Position numbers and translations under genes: made by a program | Shown: piece after piece, positions 45,791-55,353 of the stretch | Numbering within the stretch: the stretch's first letter is position 1 | How the letters are laid out: each line of letters begins with the position of its first letter | Notes under the pieces: generated by a model | The model's input: only the letters and a program-made list of their open reading frames with translations | Database searches by the model: none | What the model was told of the DNA's origin: nothing | Assembly: GCA_023382935.1 (NCBI GenBank) | Contig: JAHDXL010000001.1 | Span: 647,915-711,914, forward strand | DNA length: 64,000 bases | DNA from: Phycisphaerales bacterium | GTDB lineage: Bacteria; Planctomycetota; Phycisphaerae; Phycisphaerales; UBA1924 | Reading direction: 5' to 3'

Positions 45791-46429
45791 ATGCGGACTT
45801 TCCTGATCGCGGCCCTGGTGAGCATGTTGGTCGGCTGCGCCTCGACGGGCATCGCCGTCCGCGAGGCCCTGGGAAACCCGAAGCGCGAGCAACTGGTCGA
45901 CCGCGTGCAGAAAGCCCGCGACGACCAGCAGCAGGCCAAGGCGCAGTTCTCCTCGGCTCTGGAAGAGTTCCTCGCCCTGACCAACGCCGACACGCGCGAC
46001 CTTGAAAAGACCTACGAGCGCCTGAAAAGAGAACTCACACGCTCGGAGAGCCAGGCCAACACGGTGCGCGACCGCATTCGCGACGTCGAGCGCGTGGCCG
46101 ATGCACTCTTCAAGGAATGGAACGCCGAACTAGCGCAGTATCACAGCGATGAACTCCGCCGCTCCAGCCAGCAGCAACTCGACCGGACAAAGGCTCGCTA
46201 CGACGACCTCCTGGCGGCCATGAAGAGCGCTGAGGCGCGGATGCAGCCGGTGCTCAACGCCTTCAACGACCAGGTGCTCTTCCTCAAGCACAATCTCAAC
46301 GCCCGCGCCATCGCCTCGCTCGACCGCGAGGTGGCCTCGGTGCAGAACAACGTGGCCAAACTGATCGACGAGATGAACGCCTCGATCGAGCAAGCCAACG
46401 CCTTCATCGCCGAAATGGCCAAGGAGTGA
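45791..46429 (+). CDS. DUF2959-family lipoprotein
   Basis: A 212-residue lipoprotein: MRTFLIAALVSMLVGC with Cys16 in the lipobox LVGC. The mature protein is long helical coiled coil with the DUF2959 pattern KREQLVDRVQKARDDQQQAKAQFSSALEEF and LNARAIASL. It has no catalytic motif. Function is unknown; it may be a periplasmic scaffold. GGAGG is upstream. Confidence 0.85.
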   Translation: MRTFLIAALVSMLVGCASTGIAVREALGNPKREQLVDRVQKARDDQQQAKAQFSSALEEFLALTNADTRDLEKTYERLKRELTRSESQANTVRDRIRDVERVADALFKEWNAELAQYHSDELRRSSQQQLDRTKARYDDLLAAMKSAEARMQPVLNAFNDQVLFLKHNLNARAIASLDREVASVQNNVAKLIDEMNASIEQANAFIAEMAKE

Positions 46430-46476
46430 ACCGGCCGTCACGGCGGCCCCCGACACACGGCAACACGGGAGACCTC

Positions 46477-47460
46477 ATGCAATATCGCAAACTCGGTCGC
46501 ACCGGCCTGAAGGTCAGCCCCCTCTGCCTGGGCACCATGAACTTCGCGTGGAAGACCGACGAACCCGACTCCCGCGCCATCATGAACCGCGCCCTCGAAC
46601 TGGGCATCAACTTCTTCGACACCGCCGATGTCTATGGCTGGGGCGGGCAGAAGGGAGACACCGAGCGATTCATCGGCCGCTGGTGGAAAGACGACGTCCG
46701 CAAACGTGACGACGTCATCCTCGCGACCAAGGTCTACCACGCGCTGCCCGAAACCCACTGGGAGCCCAACCGCGGCACGCCCGGACTCAGCGCGCGCAAA
46801 ATCGTGCGCCATTGCGAAGATTCACTCCGCCGCCTGCAAACCGACTACATCGACCTCTACCAGATGCACCACGTCGATCGCGCCTGCCCCTGGGATGAAA
46901 TCTGGGAAGCCCTGGAAACCCTCATCCGACAGGGCAAGGTCATCTATGTCGGCTCGTCCAACTTCGCCGCCTGGGACATCGCCACCGCCAACCAGGTCGC
47001 ATCACGCCGCCACCTCACCGGCCTCGTCAGCGAGCAGTCGCTCTACAACCTCGACGTGCGCATGATCGAACTCGAACTGGTCCCCTGCTGCCGTCACTAT
47101 GGCGTGGGCATCATCCCCTGGAGCCCGCTGGCGGGCGGACTGCTCGGAGGCGTGCTCTCCGGCGACGGCGTCCGACGTCACGATCCCAACCTCAGGAAAA
47201 AAATCGACGCCAAACGCCCGCAACTCGAAAAATGGGAGAAACTCTGCGCCCACCTCGGACACCGTCCGGCCGACGTCGCCTTGGCCTGGCTGCTCCATAA
47301 TCCCGTCGTCACCGCGCCCATCATCGGCCCGCGAACCCTGCAGCAACTCGAACAGTCATTGACGGCCCTGGAAATCAGACTCGCACCCGAAACCCTCGCC
47401 CAACTTGACGCCATCTTCCCCGGCCCAGGCGGCGAAGCGCCCGCCGCATATGCGTGGTGA
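46477..47460 (+). CDS. Aldo/keto reductase
   Basis: A 327-residue NADPH-dependent aldo/keto reductase. The barrel's catalytic residues can be seen: Asp in FFDTADVYGWG, the Tyr of that loop, Lys in ATKVYH and His in YQMHHVD. SRAIMNRALELGINFFDT and NPVVTAPIIGPRT (cofactor) are family features. ATG 46477 chosen. Substrate unknown. Confidence 0.9.
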   Translation: MQYRKLGRTGLKVSPLCLGTMNFAWKTDEPDSRAIMNRALELGINFFDTADVYGWGGQKGDTERFIGRWWKDDVRKRDDVILATKVYHALPETHWEPNRGTPGLSARKIVRHCEDSLRRLQTDYIDLYQMHHVDRACPWDEIWEALETLIRQGKVIYVGSSNFAAWDIATANQVASRRHLTGLVSEQSLYNLDVRMIELELVPCCRHYGVGIIPWSPLAGGLLGGVLSGDGVRRHDPNLRKKIDAKRPQLEKWEKLCAHLGHRPADVALAWLLHNPVVTAPIIGPRTLQQLEQSLTALEIRLAPETLAQLDAIFPGPGGEAPAAYAW

Positions 47461-47679
47461 CCCTCGCACCGCTCACCGGAAGGAGGGGCGGCCTCCCGTC
47501 GCCCGGCAGGTTCCAAGCATTCTCCCTCCCGTCCTGCCTACACTCCCTCCCCGCCAACCACTTCCCGTTGGGGCGCCGCGGCGGGGAGGCGCTCCTCAAC
47601 TCGGCCAGGGTAGATCGGCTCTCCAAGCCGATGCGGGTCTGCCCCCTGCCCCGGTCCAGGACAGCGAAAGGCTCTCCTC

Positions 47680-48336
47680 ATGGCAAAGTCGCTCAAACTG
47701 CTCCTCACCGAAAACGTCGACAACCTCGGCATCGTCGGCGACGTGGTCAACGTCCGCCTCGGATATGCCCGCAACTTCCTCCTCCCCCGCGGCCTGGCCA
47801 CCCAGCCCAGCGACGAACTGCTCGCCAGTCTGGCCGAAAAACGCAAGGCCGCCGAAAAGGAACTCGCTGAACTCCGCAAGCAGCGCGAAGGCATCATCGG
47901 CAAACTCGACGGCGTCGAGATCACGCTCACCCGAGCCTGCAACGACCAAGGGCAATTGTACGGGTCCGTCACCCAGAACGACCTGGCCGAAGCACTCACC
48001 GGGCTGGGCTTCCCCGTCCGCCCTCGCGAGGTGCGCCTGCCCGGCACCATCAAGCGCATCGACAACTACGACGTGCACATCCGCTACGAGTCCGACCTCG
48101 AGGCCACCGTCAAGGTCTACGTCGTGCCCGACCGCGAACTTCACGTCGATGAGCGCGACGAAATGGAGTTCGACAACGAGGGCAACCTGATCGAGAAAAG
48201 GCCCGAAAAGTCCCATAAGGGTGAAAAGCCTGACATGGGCGCCAAGCCTCAAAAAGGCGAGAAGGGCGATCACGCCGAGCCCAAGTCCGACAAGTCAGAG
48301 CGCAAAACCAGGAAGCGCGACCGCGGCGACGAGTAA
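47680..48336 (+). CDS. rplI: 50S ribosomal protein L9
   Basis: A 218-residue L9. Residues 1-150 are the family: KLLLTENVDNLGIVGDVVNV, LGYARNFLLPRGLA, then the helix and the C-terminal rRNA-binding domain GTIKRIDNYDVHIRYESD. L9 is usually about 150 residues; here an acidic/Lys-rich tail of about 45 (from EKRPEKSHKGEK onward) is added, probably disordered. ATG 47680 has no strong ribosome site. Confidence 0.95.
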   Translation: MAKSLKLLLTENVDNLGIVGDVVNVRLGYARNFLLPRGLATQPSDELLASLAEKRKAAEKELAELRKQREGIIGKLDGVEITLTRACNDQGQLYGSVTQNDLAEALTGLGFPVRPREVRLPGTIKRIDNYDVHIRYESDLEATVKVYVVPDRELHVDERDEMEFDNEGNLIEKRPEKSHKGEKPDMGAKPQKGEKGDHAEPKSDKSERKTRKRDRGDE

Positions 48337-48458
48337 CGTCCACTGCATTGCCGAACCACGTCCAGCCCGCGCCGCCTCATCCCTGCGCGGGTTGTTTCCT
48401 ATCCTGTGCCAGTCAAGGGCGCGCACCCTCCCGGCCGACAACTCCTCCGGAGTGGCCC

Positions 48459-49511
48459 ATGCTGCGAGTCGCCGTCATCACGCTCGGCCTGGTGCTTGCC
48501 CACCCATTGTGGGCACAACAAGCCGATCCCAACGCCCCGGACCACACTCCTCCGGCCCAGTCGCCTCCCCGTGACGATGGAACCGTCACCGATCCGGCCG
48601 TACGCGCCGTACTCGGTCTGCCTCGAAAGACCCAGGACGCTCCTCCCATCCGTCCCTTGATCACCAACCCGCCCAAGCCCGTCCAGCCCGGCCTGACCGG
48701 CGGACACGACTGGCTCGAGGGCCTCGCCGTCCGGCACACGGAACTGCCCCACCCCGCTCGACTGCCCGAGGGCATCTTCCTCAACGCCAGGCAGGGGCAA
48801 CTCTGGCCCGGACCCGGCGGACTGTGGATCTTTCTGCCCGACCTCGAAGCACGCAAGCCCGGCGAGGGCGCCATGATCCTGGCTCCCAACCAGACGCTGG
48901 AACGCCTGGCCGCCTCACTCGAGTCGCAGCCCCTCCCCGCCTCCGTGAGCCTCTCCGGCCAGACTCTGCTCTACCACAACTACAACTACCTCCTGCTCAC
49001 CGACTACACGCGCCGGCCCCAAGCAGACATGGAAGATCCCACGCCGACAGCCTCGGGTTCGGGAACTCCCTCCGAGCCGCCCACCGAGGTGGCCGACCTG
49101 ATCTCCGACCTGCAGGGTGCCTCGCGCGCCGGCACACGCCGCAGCGATGCGCTCCGCGAACGCCTGCTGGCGGCCGATCGTCAGCAGAACGCCACCCGGG
49201 AGGCCGCCCCGACCGGCAGTCCGCCGCTGCTCCCCGACGGGTCTTATCTTGCCCAGCGCCGAGCCCGCCTCGAGCGCCTCAGCGGCGGCGAGTGGGCCCT
49301 CACCTTCGACAATGACACCCAGACTCTCGGCGACGCACCGCTGGTTGTCATCCCCGGGCGCACCCTCATGCGCATGGAAGCCCGGGCCGGCGCCGCCCGC
49401 ACCATGACCATGACCGTGTCCGGCCGCGTCTACGGCGCCAACGGCCGCGGATACTTCCTCCCCACCCTCTTCACCGTCAACCCGCCAGGCGACCTGCAGC
49501 CGCTGCAATAG
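48459..49511 (+). CDS. Secreted protein of unknown function
   Basis: A 350-residue secreted protein. GGAG at 48449 precedes ATG 48459, which starts a signal peptide (MLRVAVITLGLVLAHPLWAQ). Two similar beta-rich modules occur: LWIFLPDLEARKPGEGAMIL and WALTFDNDTQTLGDAPLVVI, each followed by an N/P-x-T-L-x-R motif (NQTLERL, GRTLMRM). A Pro-rich, Ser-rich linker lies between. I do not recognise the family, but the internal duplication is clear. Likely extracellular or periplasmic. Confidence 0.65.
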   Translation: MLRVAVITLGLVLAHPLWAQQADPNAPDHTPPAQSPPRDDGTVTDPAVRAVLGLPRKTQDAPPIRPLITNPPKPVQPGLTGGHDWLEGLAVRHTELPHPARLPEGIFLNARQGQLWPGPGGLWIFLPDLEARKPGEGAMILAPNQTLERLAASLESQPLPASVSLSGQTLLYHNYNYLLLTDYTRRPQADMEDPTPTASGSGTPSEPPTEVADLISDLQGASRAGTRRSDALRERLLAADRQQNATREAAPTGSPPLLPDGSYLAQRRARLERLSGGEWALTFDNDTQTLGDAPLVVIPGRTLMRMEARAGAARTMTMTVSGRVYGANGRGYFLPTLFTVNPPGDLQPLQ

Positions 49512-49543
49512 CAGGCCGCGCCGCACCGCAGGTCCCGCACGGA

Positions 49544-50587
49544 CTACGCCACCCCGGCCATCTCGTTTACCCGCACCATCGGACCGACCAGGAACAGATA
49601 CTCGGTGTTCTCGAGCCTTCCCACCGTCCCCACGCGCTCGCCACGCGGGTTGTGAATCCCGATCTTCGCGCCCACGTAGCGCTTGTTCGCGCACTCCACC
49701 GTGCGCACGCGCCCTCGCCGTCCCAGCAACTCCTCCATCCGCTCGCGCGCGATGTACCCCTCATCATTGAACGACACCAGCATCCACCGCGCATCAATCG
49801 CGTCGATCACGCTCTCGAGCGCCGCCTCCGCTCGCACCTTCGAATTAAAATCGCTGCGTCGCTCCCGACAGTCCACCCGCTTGCACGCCACGCCGTAGTG
49901 CTCCGGCCTGTCCCACCGCGTGATCGTCTCCCACACGTGGTAGTTGCCCAAGTAACTGTGCTGGTTGTACGGCGGGTCCAGATAGGCCAGGTCGGCATGC
50001 ACGCGCCGCGCCGCCTCGCCCGCGTCCATCATCAGCGCCCGCCCGGCTCCGGCCCTGGCACGCGGCAGCACGTCGGGCATGCGTAACTCGATTGCGTTGT
50101 ATGATCGGGGCGCCCACCGCTTGACGTAGGCCATCTGCACGCCCGTCGTCGAATCCACCCGGTCGGCCGCCTCGAGCAGGCTCGTCAGCACCACCGCGCG
50201 CAACTCGTTCGTCAGCCCCATCGCCTCGATCCGGTCACGCATCGCGTCGATCCGCTCCCCGTTGTGCGGCTGAAAGAACCGCGACTTCTCGCAGAAAACC
50301 TCGGTCACGTACCCCGCCCGCCCGGGCAGCCCGTTCAACTCAGCGATCACCCGAGCCGCATCACGCTCCACGCGCTCCCGATCGGCCTGCACGTAGCACG
50401 TCGCCAGCGCGTGCGCAAAACTCAGCAGGTCGTTGGCGATCACGCGATATCCGGCCCGCTTCAGTGCATGCCCCACGCGCGACGTCCCGCTGAACGCATC
50501 GAACACCGTCCGCACGCCATCGAGCGAGCCCACGATCTCCACGATCCGCGGCAACAGCACCCGCTTGGAACCGATGTACTTGACCAT
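49544..50587 (-). CDS. DNA adenine methylase (D12 class)
   Basis: A 347-residue methyltransferase that would methylate adenine N6. AdoMet motif I is FDAFSGTSRVGHALKRAG, and the catalytic motif IV is DPPYNQHSYLGNYHVWE. The N-terminus MVKYIGSKRVLLPRI is the usual one for D12/Dam-type enzymes, which share this K-Y-x-G-S-K start. No restriction enzyme or mismatch gene is near, so it is probably an orphan (epigenetic) methylase, or a relic of a restriction system. Confidence 0.9.
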   Translation of the reverse strand: MVKYIGSKRVLLPRIVEIVGSLDGVRTVFDAFSGTSRVGHALKRAGYRVIANDLLSFAHALATCYVQADRERVERDAARVIAELNGLPGRAGYVTEVFCEKSRFFQPHNGERIDAMRDRIEAMGLTNELRAVVLTSLLEAADRVDSTTGVQMAYVKRWAPRSYNAIELRMPDVLPRARAGAGRALMMDAGEAARRVHADLAYLDPPYNQHSYLGNYHVWETITRWDRPEHYGVACKRVDCRERRSDFNSKVRAEAALESVIDAIDARWMLVSFNDEGYIARERMEELLGRRGRVRTVECANKRYVGAKIGIHNPRGERVGTVGRLENTEYLFLVGPMVRVNEMAGVA

Positions 50588-50787
50588 GCCCCACTGACAT
50601 CGGCCACCGGGCGCGATCGGCTTGACCTGCCCTCGATCCTGTTCCCTCCCCGGCCCCGCAGCATCCTGCCCCCCGGCAGGCTGAAAGCCCCCTGCCGCAC
50701 CCAGGGGCGCCGTTCAGCCACAGTTTCGCGCCACAACGTCCGTCCACGGACGTTGCGGCCGCTGATCCTGCGACTTCCCGTGCCGCT

Positions 50788-51705
50788 CTACTTCGTCAAG
50801 CCCAGCCGCGTCATCTCCGCGATCAACTGCTCGAGGTGCTTGTAAATGCCCTCGCGCCCGCGGTTGAGTTCCACCCCCAGCGTCTGCGCCGCCGACTTGT
50901 CAAACATGTTCTCCGGTTCGGCCGGGCTGCTCACCGTGATTTCCGGGCGAATCTGCAGGATCTCCGCCGCCATCTTCGCCCAATCGCTCCAGCGCGCATA
51001 GCAGTCCGCCAGGTTGTACGCGTGTCCGGCCGCCGCCTGGTTGCCCAGCAGCGCCACCGCCGCCTTGGCCACGTCATCGACGTGCACAAACTTGCCCCCG
51101 CCCGACTTGTTGTACTTGCGCTCCTCGATCAACTGGCGCACGATGGCGAACCCGTGCGAGCGGTCGAGTTTCGGATCCATCCCGTACACCGCGCAGGGGC
51201 GAATGGCGCTGGTGTGCCGGCCGCGCGAAAAGTGCTCAGCCCACAGGTGCGCCTCGACCGCGGCCTTGAACGCCCCGTACACGTTGCCCGGGCGCAGCGG
51301 ATGGTCCTCGTCGGGCTTGCCGCGCCAGCGCGGGCTCATGTCGTGATGCACCGCGATCGAACTGACGTAGATGAACTGCCGTGGATGGCTCAAGTCGAGC
51401 AGGCGCAGCGAACCAACGAGGTTCTCCTTGTAGTGCATCCGCAGCCCGCCCTTCTGCTCGTGCCCGCCGCGGATGGGGCCCCAGTCCACCGAGTTGTGAA
51501 TGACCGCATCGCACCCGTCGAGCAGTTCGGGCCACAGCGTTTCGTCGGCCTGGTCCCCTACCACCAGGCGCTCGACCAGCGGACGGATGTGGTCCCGCGT
51601 GCTGGTTTCGCGCACCAGCCCGCAAACCGTGTGCCCGGCCGCGACCAGGTGCCGCGCGATCGTCGATCCGATGAACCCGCTCACCCCCGTCAGTGCGACG
51701 CGCAT
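50788..51705 (-). CDS. NAD(P)-dependent epimerase/reductase (SDR superfamily)
   Basis: A 305-residue extended SDR enzyme: Rossmann motif GVSGFIGSTIARHLV, FIYVSSIAVHH (catalytic Ser) and YGAFKAAVEAHLW (the Y-x-x-x-K pair). Mature sequence resembles the NAD-dependent epimerase/dehydratase group on sugar nucleotides, but the substrate is not certain. GGAGG precedes ATG 51705. Confidence 0.85.
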   Translation of the reverse strand: MRVALTGVSGFIGSTIARHLVAAGHTVCGLVRETSTRDHIRPLVERLVVGDQADETLWPELLDGCDAVIHNSVDWGPIRGGHEQKGGLRMHYKENLVGSLRLLDLSHPRQFIYVSSIAVHHDMSPRWRGKPDEDHPLRPGNVYGAFKAAVEAHLWAEHFSRGRHTSAIRPCAVYGMDPKLDRSHGFAIVRQLIEERKYNKSGGGKFVHVDDVAKAAVALLGNQAAAGHAYNLADCYARWSDWAKMAAEILQIRPEITVSSPAEPENMFDKSAAQTLGVELNRGREGIYKHLEQLIAEMTRLGLTK

Positions 51706-51806
51706 GAAAAACTCCTCCCACAATCGATACAGGAGCAGTCTAATCCCTGCAATGAGCACACGCCGCTCGCGACCGCCGCGTGCTCACGCAGACGCCCGCG
51801 TTCCCG

Positions 51807-53207
51807 TCACAGCCCCACCGGCACGCTCGGATCCCCGAACACCATGAACTTCATCCCCTGGAAGAAAATGCTCGCCGGGTACCACCCCTCGTCGGGCACG
51901 ATGGTGTCGAGATGCTCGCGGATGTAATACTGCGACACCGCGAAGCGCCAGCAGTCGCCCAGGCGCGGGCGCTCCAGCGTGCCGGCCGCCTCGACGAACC
52001 CATTCACCAGCGTCAGCCCGCAAGGCTGGCTGCCCGTGTTGCACCCGATGTACGCCACCGCGCCCCCCGGTCCACCGACCAGCAACTGCTCGCCCAGCCC
52101 GGTCATGTTGTATTTCCCGCGCGCGTACACCGCAGGCGGGGGCGGCGGCTCGCCGAACACCTGCCCGCTATTCGTTCCCGCGTGCTCGACGCCGTGCACG
52201 TCCTCATACGCCTCGTACGGCGGCAGCGTCGCGAAGCGGGCCGTCGAACACCCGGCCGACATCACCACCGCCAGTTGATCAGCGTTGTCCAGTTGCGGCA
52301 GGTGCCCGGTTGCAAGGCACTGGTCCCACGAGTCGTCACTGCCGTGTCCGGCGTGCACCAGCAGCCCCAGGCCGTCGTTGAGCAGCGCGATGATCTGCTC
52401 GGCGCTGGGCTCGGACACGTTGTAGGCGCTGCCCTCGTAGTAGCGCCGTTCGACCTCGAAGCGCTCGTCGAGCGCGTCGCGCAGGTGCTCGAAGTTGGGG
52501 CGCGCATCGATCCACCCGCCGACCATCACCAGCCCGGCCTTGGCAGGCCAAGTCTTGAGCGGCGCGCCTGCTGAAGTCGCTGTCTGGGTCGGCGCGACTT
52601 TCGATTCGGCCCGCGCCGCCTCGACGCCGCGCTCATACCGCATGGTTTTTGCCGCCACCATCGCCACGCCCTCCGGCGTGCTCACCGGCCACCGCCCCAC
52701 GCCCAGTTCCGGGCGATAATCGACGGCGTCGAAGTTGATCGGATCGTCCTTGAAGTGCTCGCCGCGCACCTCGCCGAAGTATCCGGCGTGAAAGCCCTCG
52801 GCCTGCGCGTTCCAGTTCTCGAACGAGCCGTCCTGCTTGGCCACGTCAGCGTAGTAGAGGTCGCTCGGATAAAACGCATAATGGAACGCCGGCTCGGTTA
52901 CGCGATCGAGCACCATGTAACGCACCGGCATCACGTCGGCGTCGCCGACCAGCAGCACGTACTCAACTTCGCCCGATCTCCAGCGCTTGTGCAGATAGCG
53001 CTTGAGTTTCTCCGGGTCATCGACGCCTTCGCTTTTAGCCAACACGGCTTCGAGGGTGACCAGTTCGGTGGGTAGGCGTTCGTTCTTGAACGCAGCGAAC
53101 TCGCTCAGGCCCCCCGTCAGCGCCTCGGGCGCGACGATGAGCAGCCCATCAGCAGCCAAGGCCGTGCCCGCAACGAGCCCCATGATGCTGACTGCCCAGA
53201 CTGTCAT
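51807..53207 (-). CDS. C25-type (gingipain-like) secreted cysteine peptidase
   Basis: A 466-residue secreted protein with signal peptide (MTVWAVSIMGLVAGTALA). The caspase-like fold of the C25 family is recognisable: YVLLVGDADVMPVRYM, then the catalytic His288 in VHAGHGSDDSW and Cys320 in VMSAGCSTARF. Between these are ELGVGRWPVSTPEG and a Gly-rich end (GGPGGAVAYIGCNTGS). It would be a secreted protease; its N-terminal prodomain is short. AAGGAG precedes the start. Confidence 0.8.
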   Translation of the reverse strand: MTVWAVSIMGLVAGTALAADGLLIVAPEALTGGLSEFAAFKNERLPTELVTLEAVLAKSEGVDDPEKLKRYLHKRWRSGEVEYVLLVGDADVMPVRYMVLDRVTEPAFHYAFYPSDLYYADVAKQDGSFENWNAQAEGFHAGYFGEVRGEHFKDDPINFDAVDYRPELGVGRWPVSTPEGVAMVAAKTMRYERGVEAARAESKVAPTQTATSAGAPLKTWPAKAGLVMVGGWIDARPNFEHLRDALDERFEVERRYYEGSAYNVSEPSAEQIIALLNDGLGLLVHAGHGSDDSWDQCLATGHLPQLDNADQLAVVMSAGCSTARFATLPPYEAYEDVHGVEHAGTNSGQVFGEPPPPPAVYARGKYNMTGLGEQLLVGGPGGAVAYIGCNTGSQPCGLTLVNGFVEAAGTLERPRLGDCWRFAVSQYYIREHLDTIVPDEGWYPASIFFQGMKFMVFGDPSVPVGL

Positions 53208-53276
53208 ATCCGCTCCTTCACTTCAATCCCGCTCCCTCGCGGGCGCCTCACGACGTCGTCACATTCTCTCTCTGGT

Positions 53277-54536
53277 TCAAACCACCTCGGCCTCCACCGC
53301 GATCAACGGCTCCGGCCCCCCGCCTTCCTTTCCCACACGCAGCAGCGCCACGATCACCAGTGCCGCGCCCATCACCGCCGACGCCGACCAGAAAGGCCAA
53401 CCCCAGCCCACATGGTCATACAACGGCCCGGCCGCCATCGGCCCGAACACCAGCCCCAGTGCCGCGATCGACTGCGAGGCCCCCATCACGCTCCCCTCCG
53501 TCCCCGCCGGTGCCGCACGCGACAAAATCCCGGTCAGACTCGGCGTGGCCATCCCAGCCCCCAGCCCCATGAGCGTCAGAGCCCCGATCAGCGGCCCCCA
53601 GTGCTCCGTCGGCGCCAGTGGGATCATCGCATAGCCCGCCATCGCCAGCGGCAGCCCCGCCAGCACCATGCGCCGATCCCCGACCTTCGGCGACACGCGA
53701 CGCACCAGCCCGCCCTGCACCATCACCGCCACGAACCCGATCCACGTGAACACGTGCGCCGCCTGCATCTCCGTGTACCGAAACTTGTCACGCAGCAGCA
53801 CGATCAGGCTGGCCCGCAATTCCGCGTGCGCAAACGCCGTCGCAAAAATCGCCGCCAGCACCGCCGACACCGTCGGCAGGCGCATCGTCTGCACGATCAC
53901 CGCCAGAGGGTTCAGTTCGCCGACGCCGATCGACCGCCGACGACGCTCCGGCCGCAGTGACTCGGGCAGGAACAGCGCCACCAGCGCGAACGTCACCAAT
54001 GACAGCCCCGCGGCCGTCCACACCGGCGTCATCAGCCCGTAGCGCACCAGCACCGAACTGAACGCCGGACCCAGCACAAAACCAAGTCCAAACGCCGCCC
54101 CGATCAACCCATACGCCTTCGCACGGTCCTTGGGCGCCGTCATGTCCGCAATTGCCGCCTGCGCCGCCGAAATGTTTCCCCCTGTCAGCCCCGCCAACAC
54201 ACGCGCCGCATAAAGCAGCGGCAGCGCCCCGGCCGTCGCGAAGATCACGTATCCCCCCGCCGAGCCGAGCAAACTGAGCATGAGCACCGGACGCCGCCCG
54301 TAGCGATCGGACAGCGCCCCCAGCACCGGCGTGGCCACGAACTGGGCCGCCGAGTAGCACATCGTCAGCATCGCCACCGAAGTGCCCGAGGTGCTGAACC
54401 GCTCGACGATGAACGCCGTCAGCGGCACGATCAGCCCGACCCCCAGCAGATCGAGGAAAACGATCAGAAAAATCAGCGCGGCCGCCGACTTCTTCGGCCT
54501 CAGTTCCACCAACTCGGGCGCAGAACTCGTCGTCAT
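53277..54536 (-). CDS. MFS transporter, TetA-like (drug:H+ antiporter)
   Basis: A 419-residue, 12-transmembrane-helix major facilitator. Loop 2-3 has the motif GALSDRYGRRPVL, helix 5 the GAAFGLGFVLGPAF antiporter motif C, and the N-terminus LIFLIVFLDLLGVGLIVPL is TetA-like. Substrate unknown, possibly small drugs. ATG 54536 gives the family-like start; the longer reading to 55037 is antisense to the DinB gene and rejected. Confidence 0.9.
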   Translation of the reverse strand: MTTSSAPELVELRPKKSAAALIFLIVFLDLLGVGLIVPLTAFIVERFSTSGTSVAMLTMCYSAAQFVATPVLGALSDRYGRRPVLMLSLLGSAGGYVIFATAGALPLLYAARVLAGLTGGNISAAQAAIADMTAPKDRAKAYGLIGAAFGLGFVLGPAFSSVLVRYGLMTPVWTAAGLSLVTFALVALFLPESLRPERRRRSIGVGELNPLAVIVQTMRLPTVSAVLAAIFATAFAHAELRASLIVLLRDKFRYTEMQAAHVFTWIGFVAVMVQGGLVRRVSPKVGDRRMVLAGLPLAMAGYAMIPLAPTEHWGPLIGALTLMGLGAGMATPSLTGILSRAAPAGTEGSVMGASQSIAALGLVFGPMAAGPLYDHVGWGWPFWSASAVMGAALVIVALLRVGKEGGGPEPLIAVEAEVV

Positions 54537-54696
54537 GGAGCGTTGAGGATAGCGCGCCTCCCCACTCCTCCCCCGATCCCGGCAAGGAACCCGAAGCACG
54601 CGGCCAGAGTGAGGGAGCCTTGCGGACTCCCCGGCCTGCCCCGCCCATGCCAAGTCCGCCTTGCTTTCCCGGCGTATCCTGCTCCGAAACCTCCCC

Positions 54697-55194
54697 ATGC
54701 CTTCATCCGACCCCGTCCAGATCCTGCTCGACACCAGCGATTGGGCCACGCGCAACCTGCTTGACGCCTGCGCCCCGCTCTCGCACGACCAGTTCCACCG
54801 CCGCTTCGACCTCGGCCCCGGCTCGCTCCACGACACCCTCACCCACATCCTCGGCTCCACCCGCGCCTGGACCGACATGCTCGCCTCGCGCTCGCAGCGC
54901 GATCGCCTCGAGGCCCAGGGTCCGCATACCTGTGCACGTCTGGCGACACTGGCCGATGACATCCTCGCCGACTTCCGACGCCACGCCCTGGCCCGACCCT
55001 TCCACGAATCCGTCACCGGCCAGCGCGGCGATCGCACCTACACCTTCACACGCGGCGGCATCATCACCCATGTCCTAACCCACGGCTTCCACCACCGCGC
55101 CCAGTGTCTCAACATGCTCCGCCACCTCGGCGTCGAACGCCTCCCGCGCTCGGCCGTCGTCGAGTGGATGCTCAAGGTCGACGAACAGGGCTGA
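54697..55194 (+). CDS. DinB-family protein
   Basis: A 165-residue four-helix-bundle DinB/YfiT protein. Metal-ligand type histidines are in TLTHILGSTRAW and GIITHVLTHGFHHRAQCLNML. These enzymes are often thiol-dependent transferases or metal-binding hydrolases. ATG 54697 (MPSSDPVQIL) chosen. Divergent from the MFS gene. Confidence 0.85.
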   Translation: MPSSDPVQILLDTSDWATRNLLDACAPLSHDQFHRRFDLGPGSLHDTLTHILGSTRAWTDMLASRSQRDRLEAQGPHTCARLATLADDILADFRRHALARPFHESVTGQRGDRTYTFTRGGIITHVLTHGFHHRAQCLNMLRHLGVERLPRSAVVEWMLKVDEQG

Positions 55195-55353
55195 CTCGTT
55201 GGCGCCCCATGCGGCACTGGACAGCCTTCACCAAATTCTGACAGTACTTGGCCGACTTTGGTTGCATCCTTCCGCGGACGTGGTACATCCTCAGCGAAGC
55301 CGAACGCGCCGAAGGGCGCGGCCTTCTGGTTGTGGCTCGAGAGAGGAGTCCGT

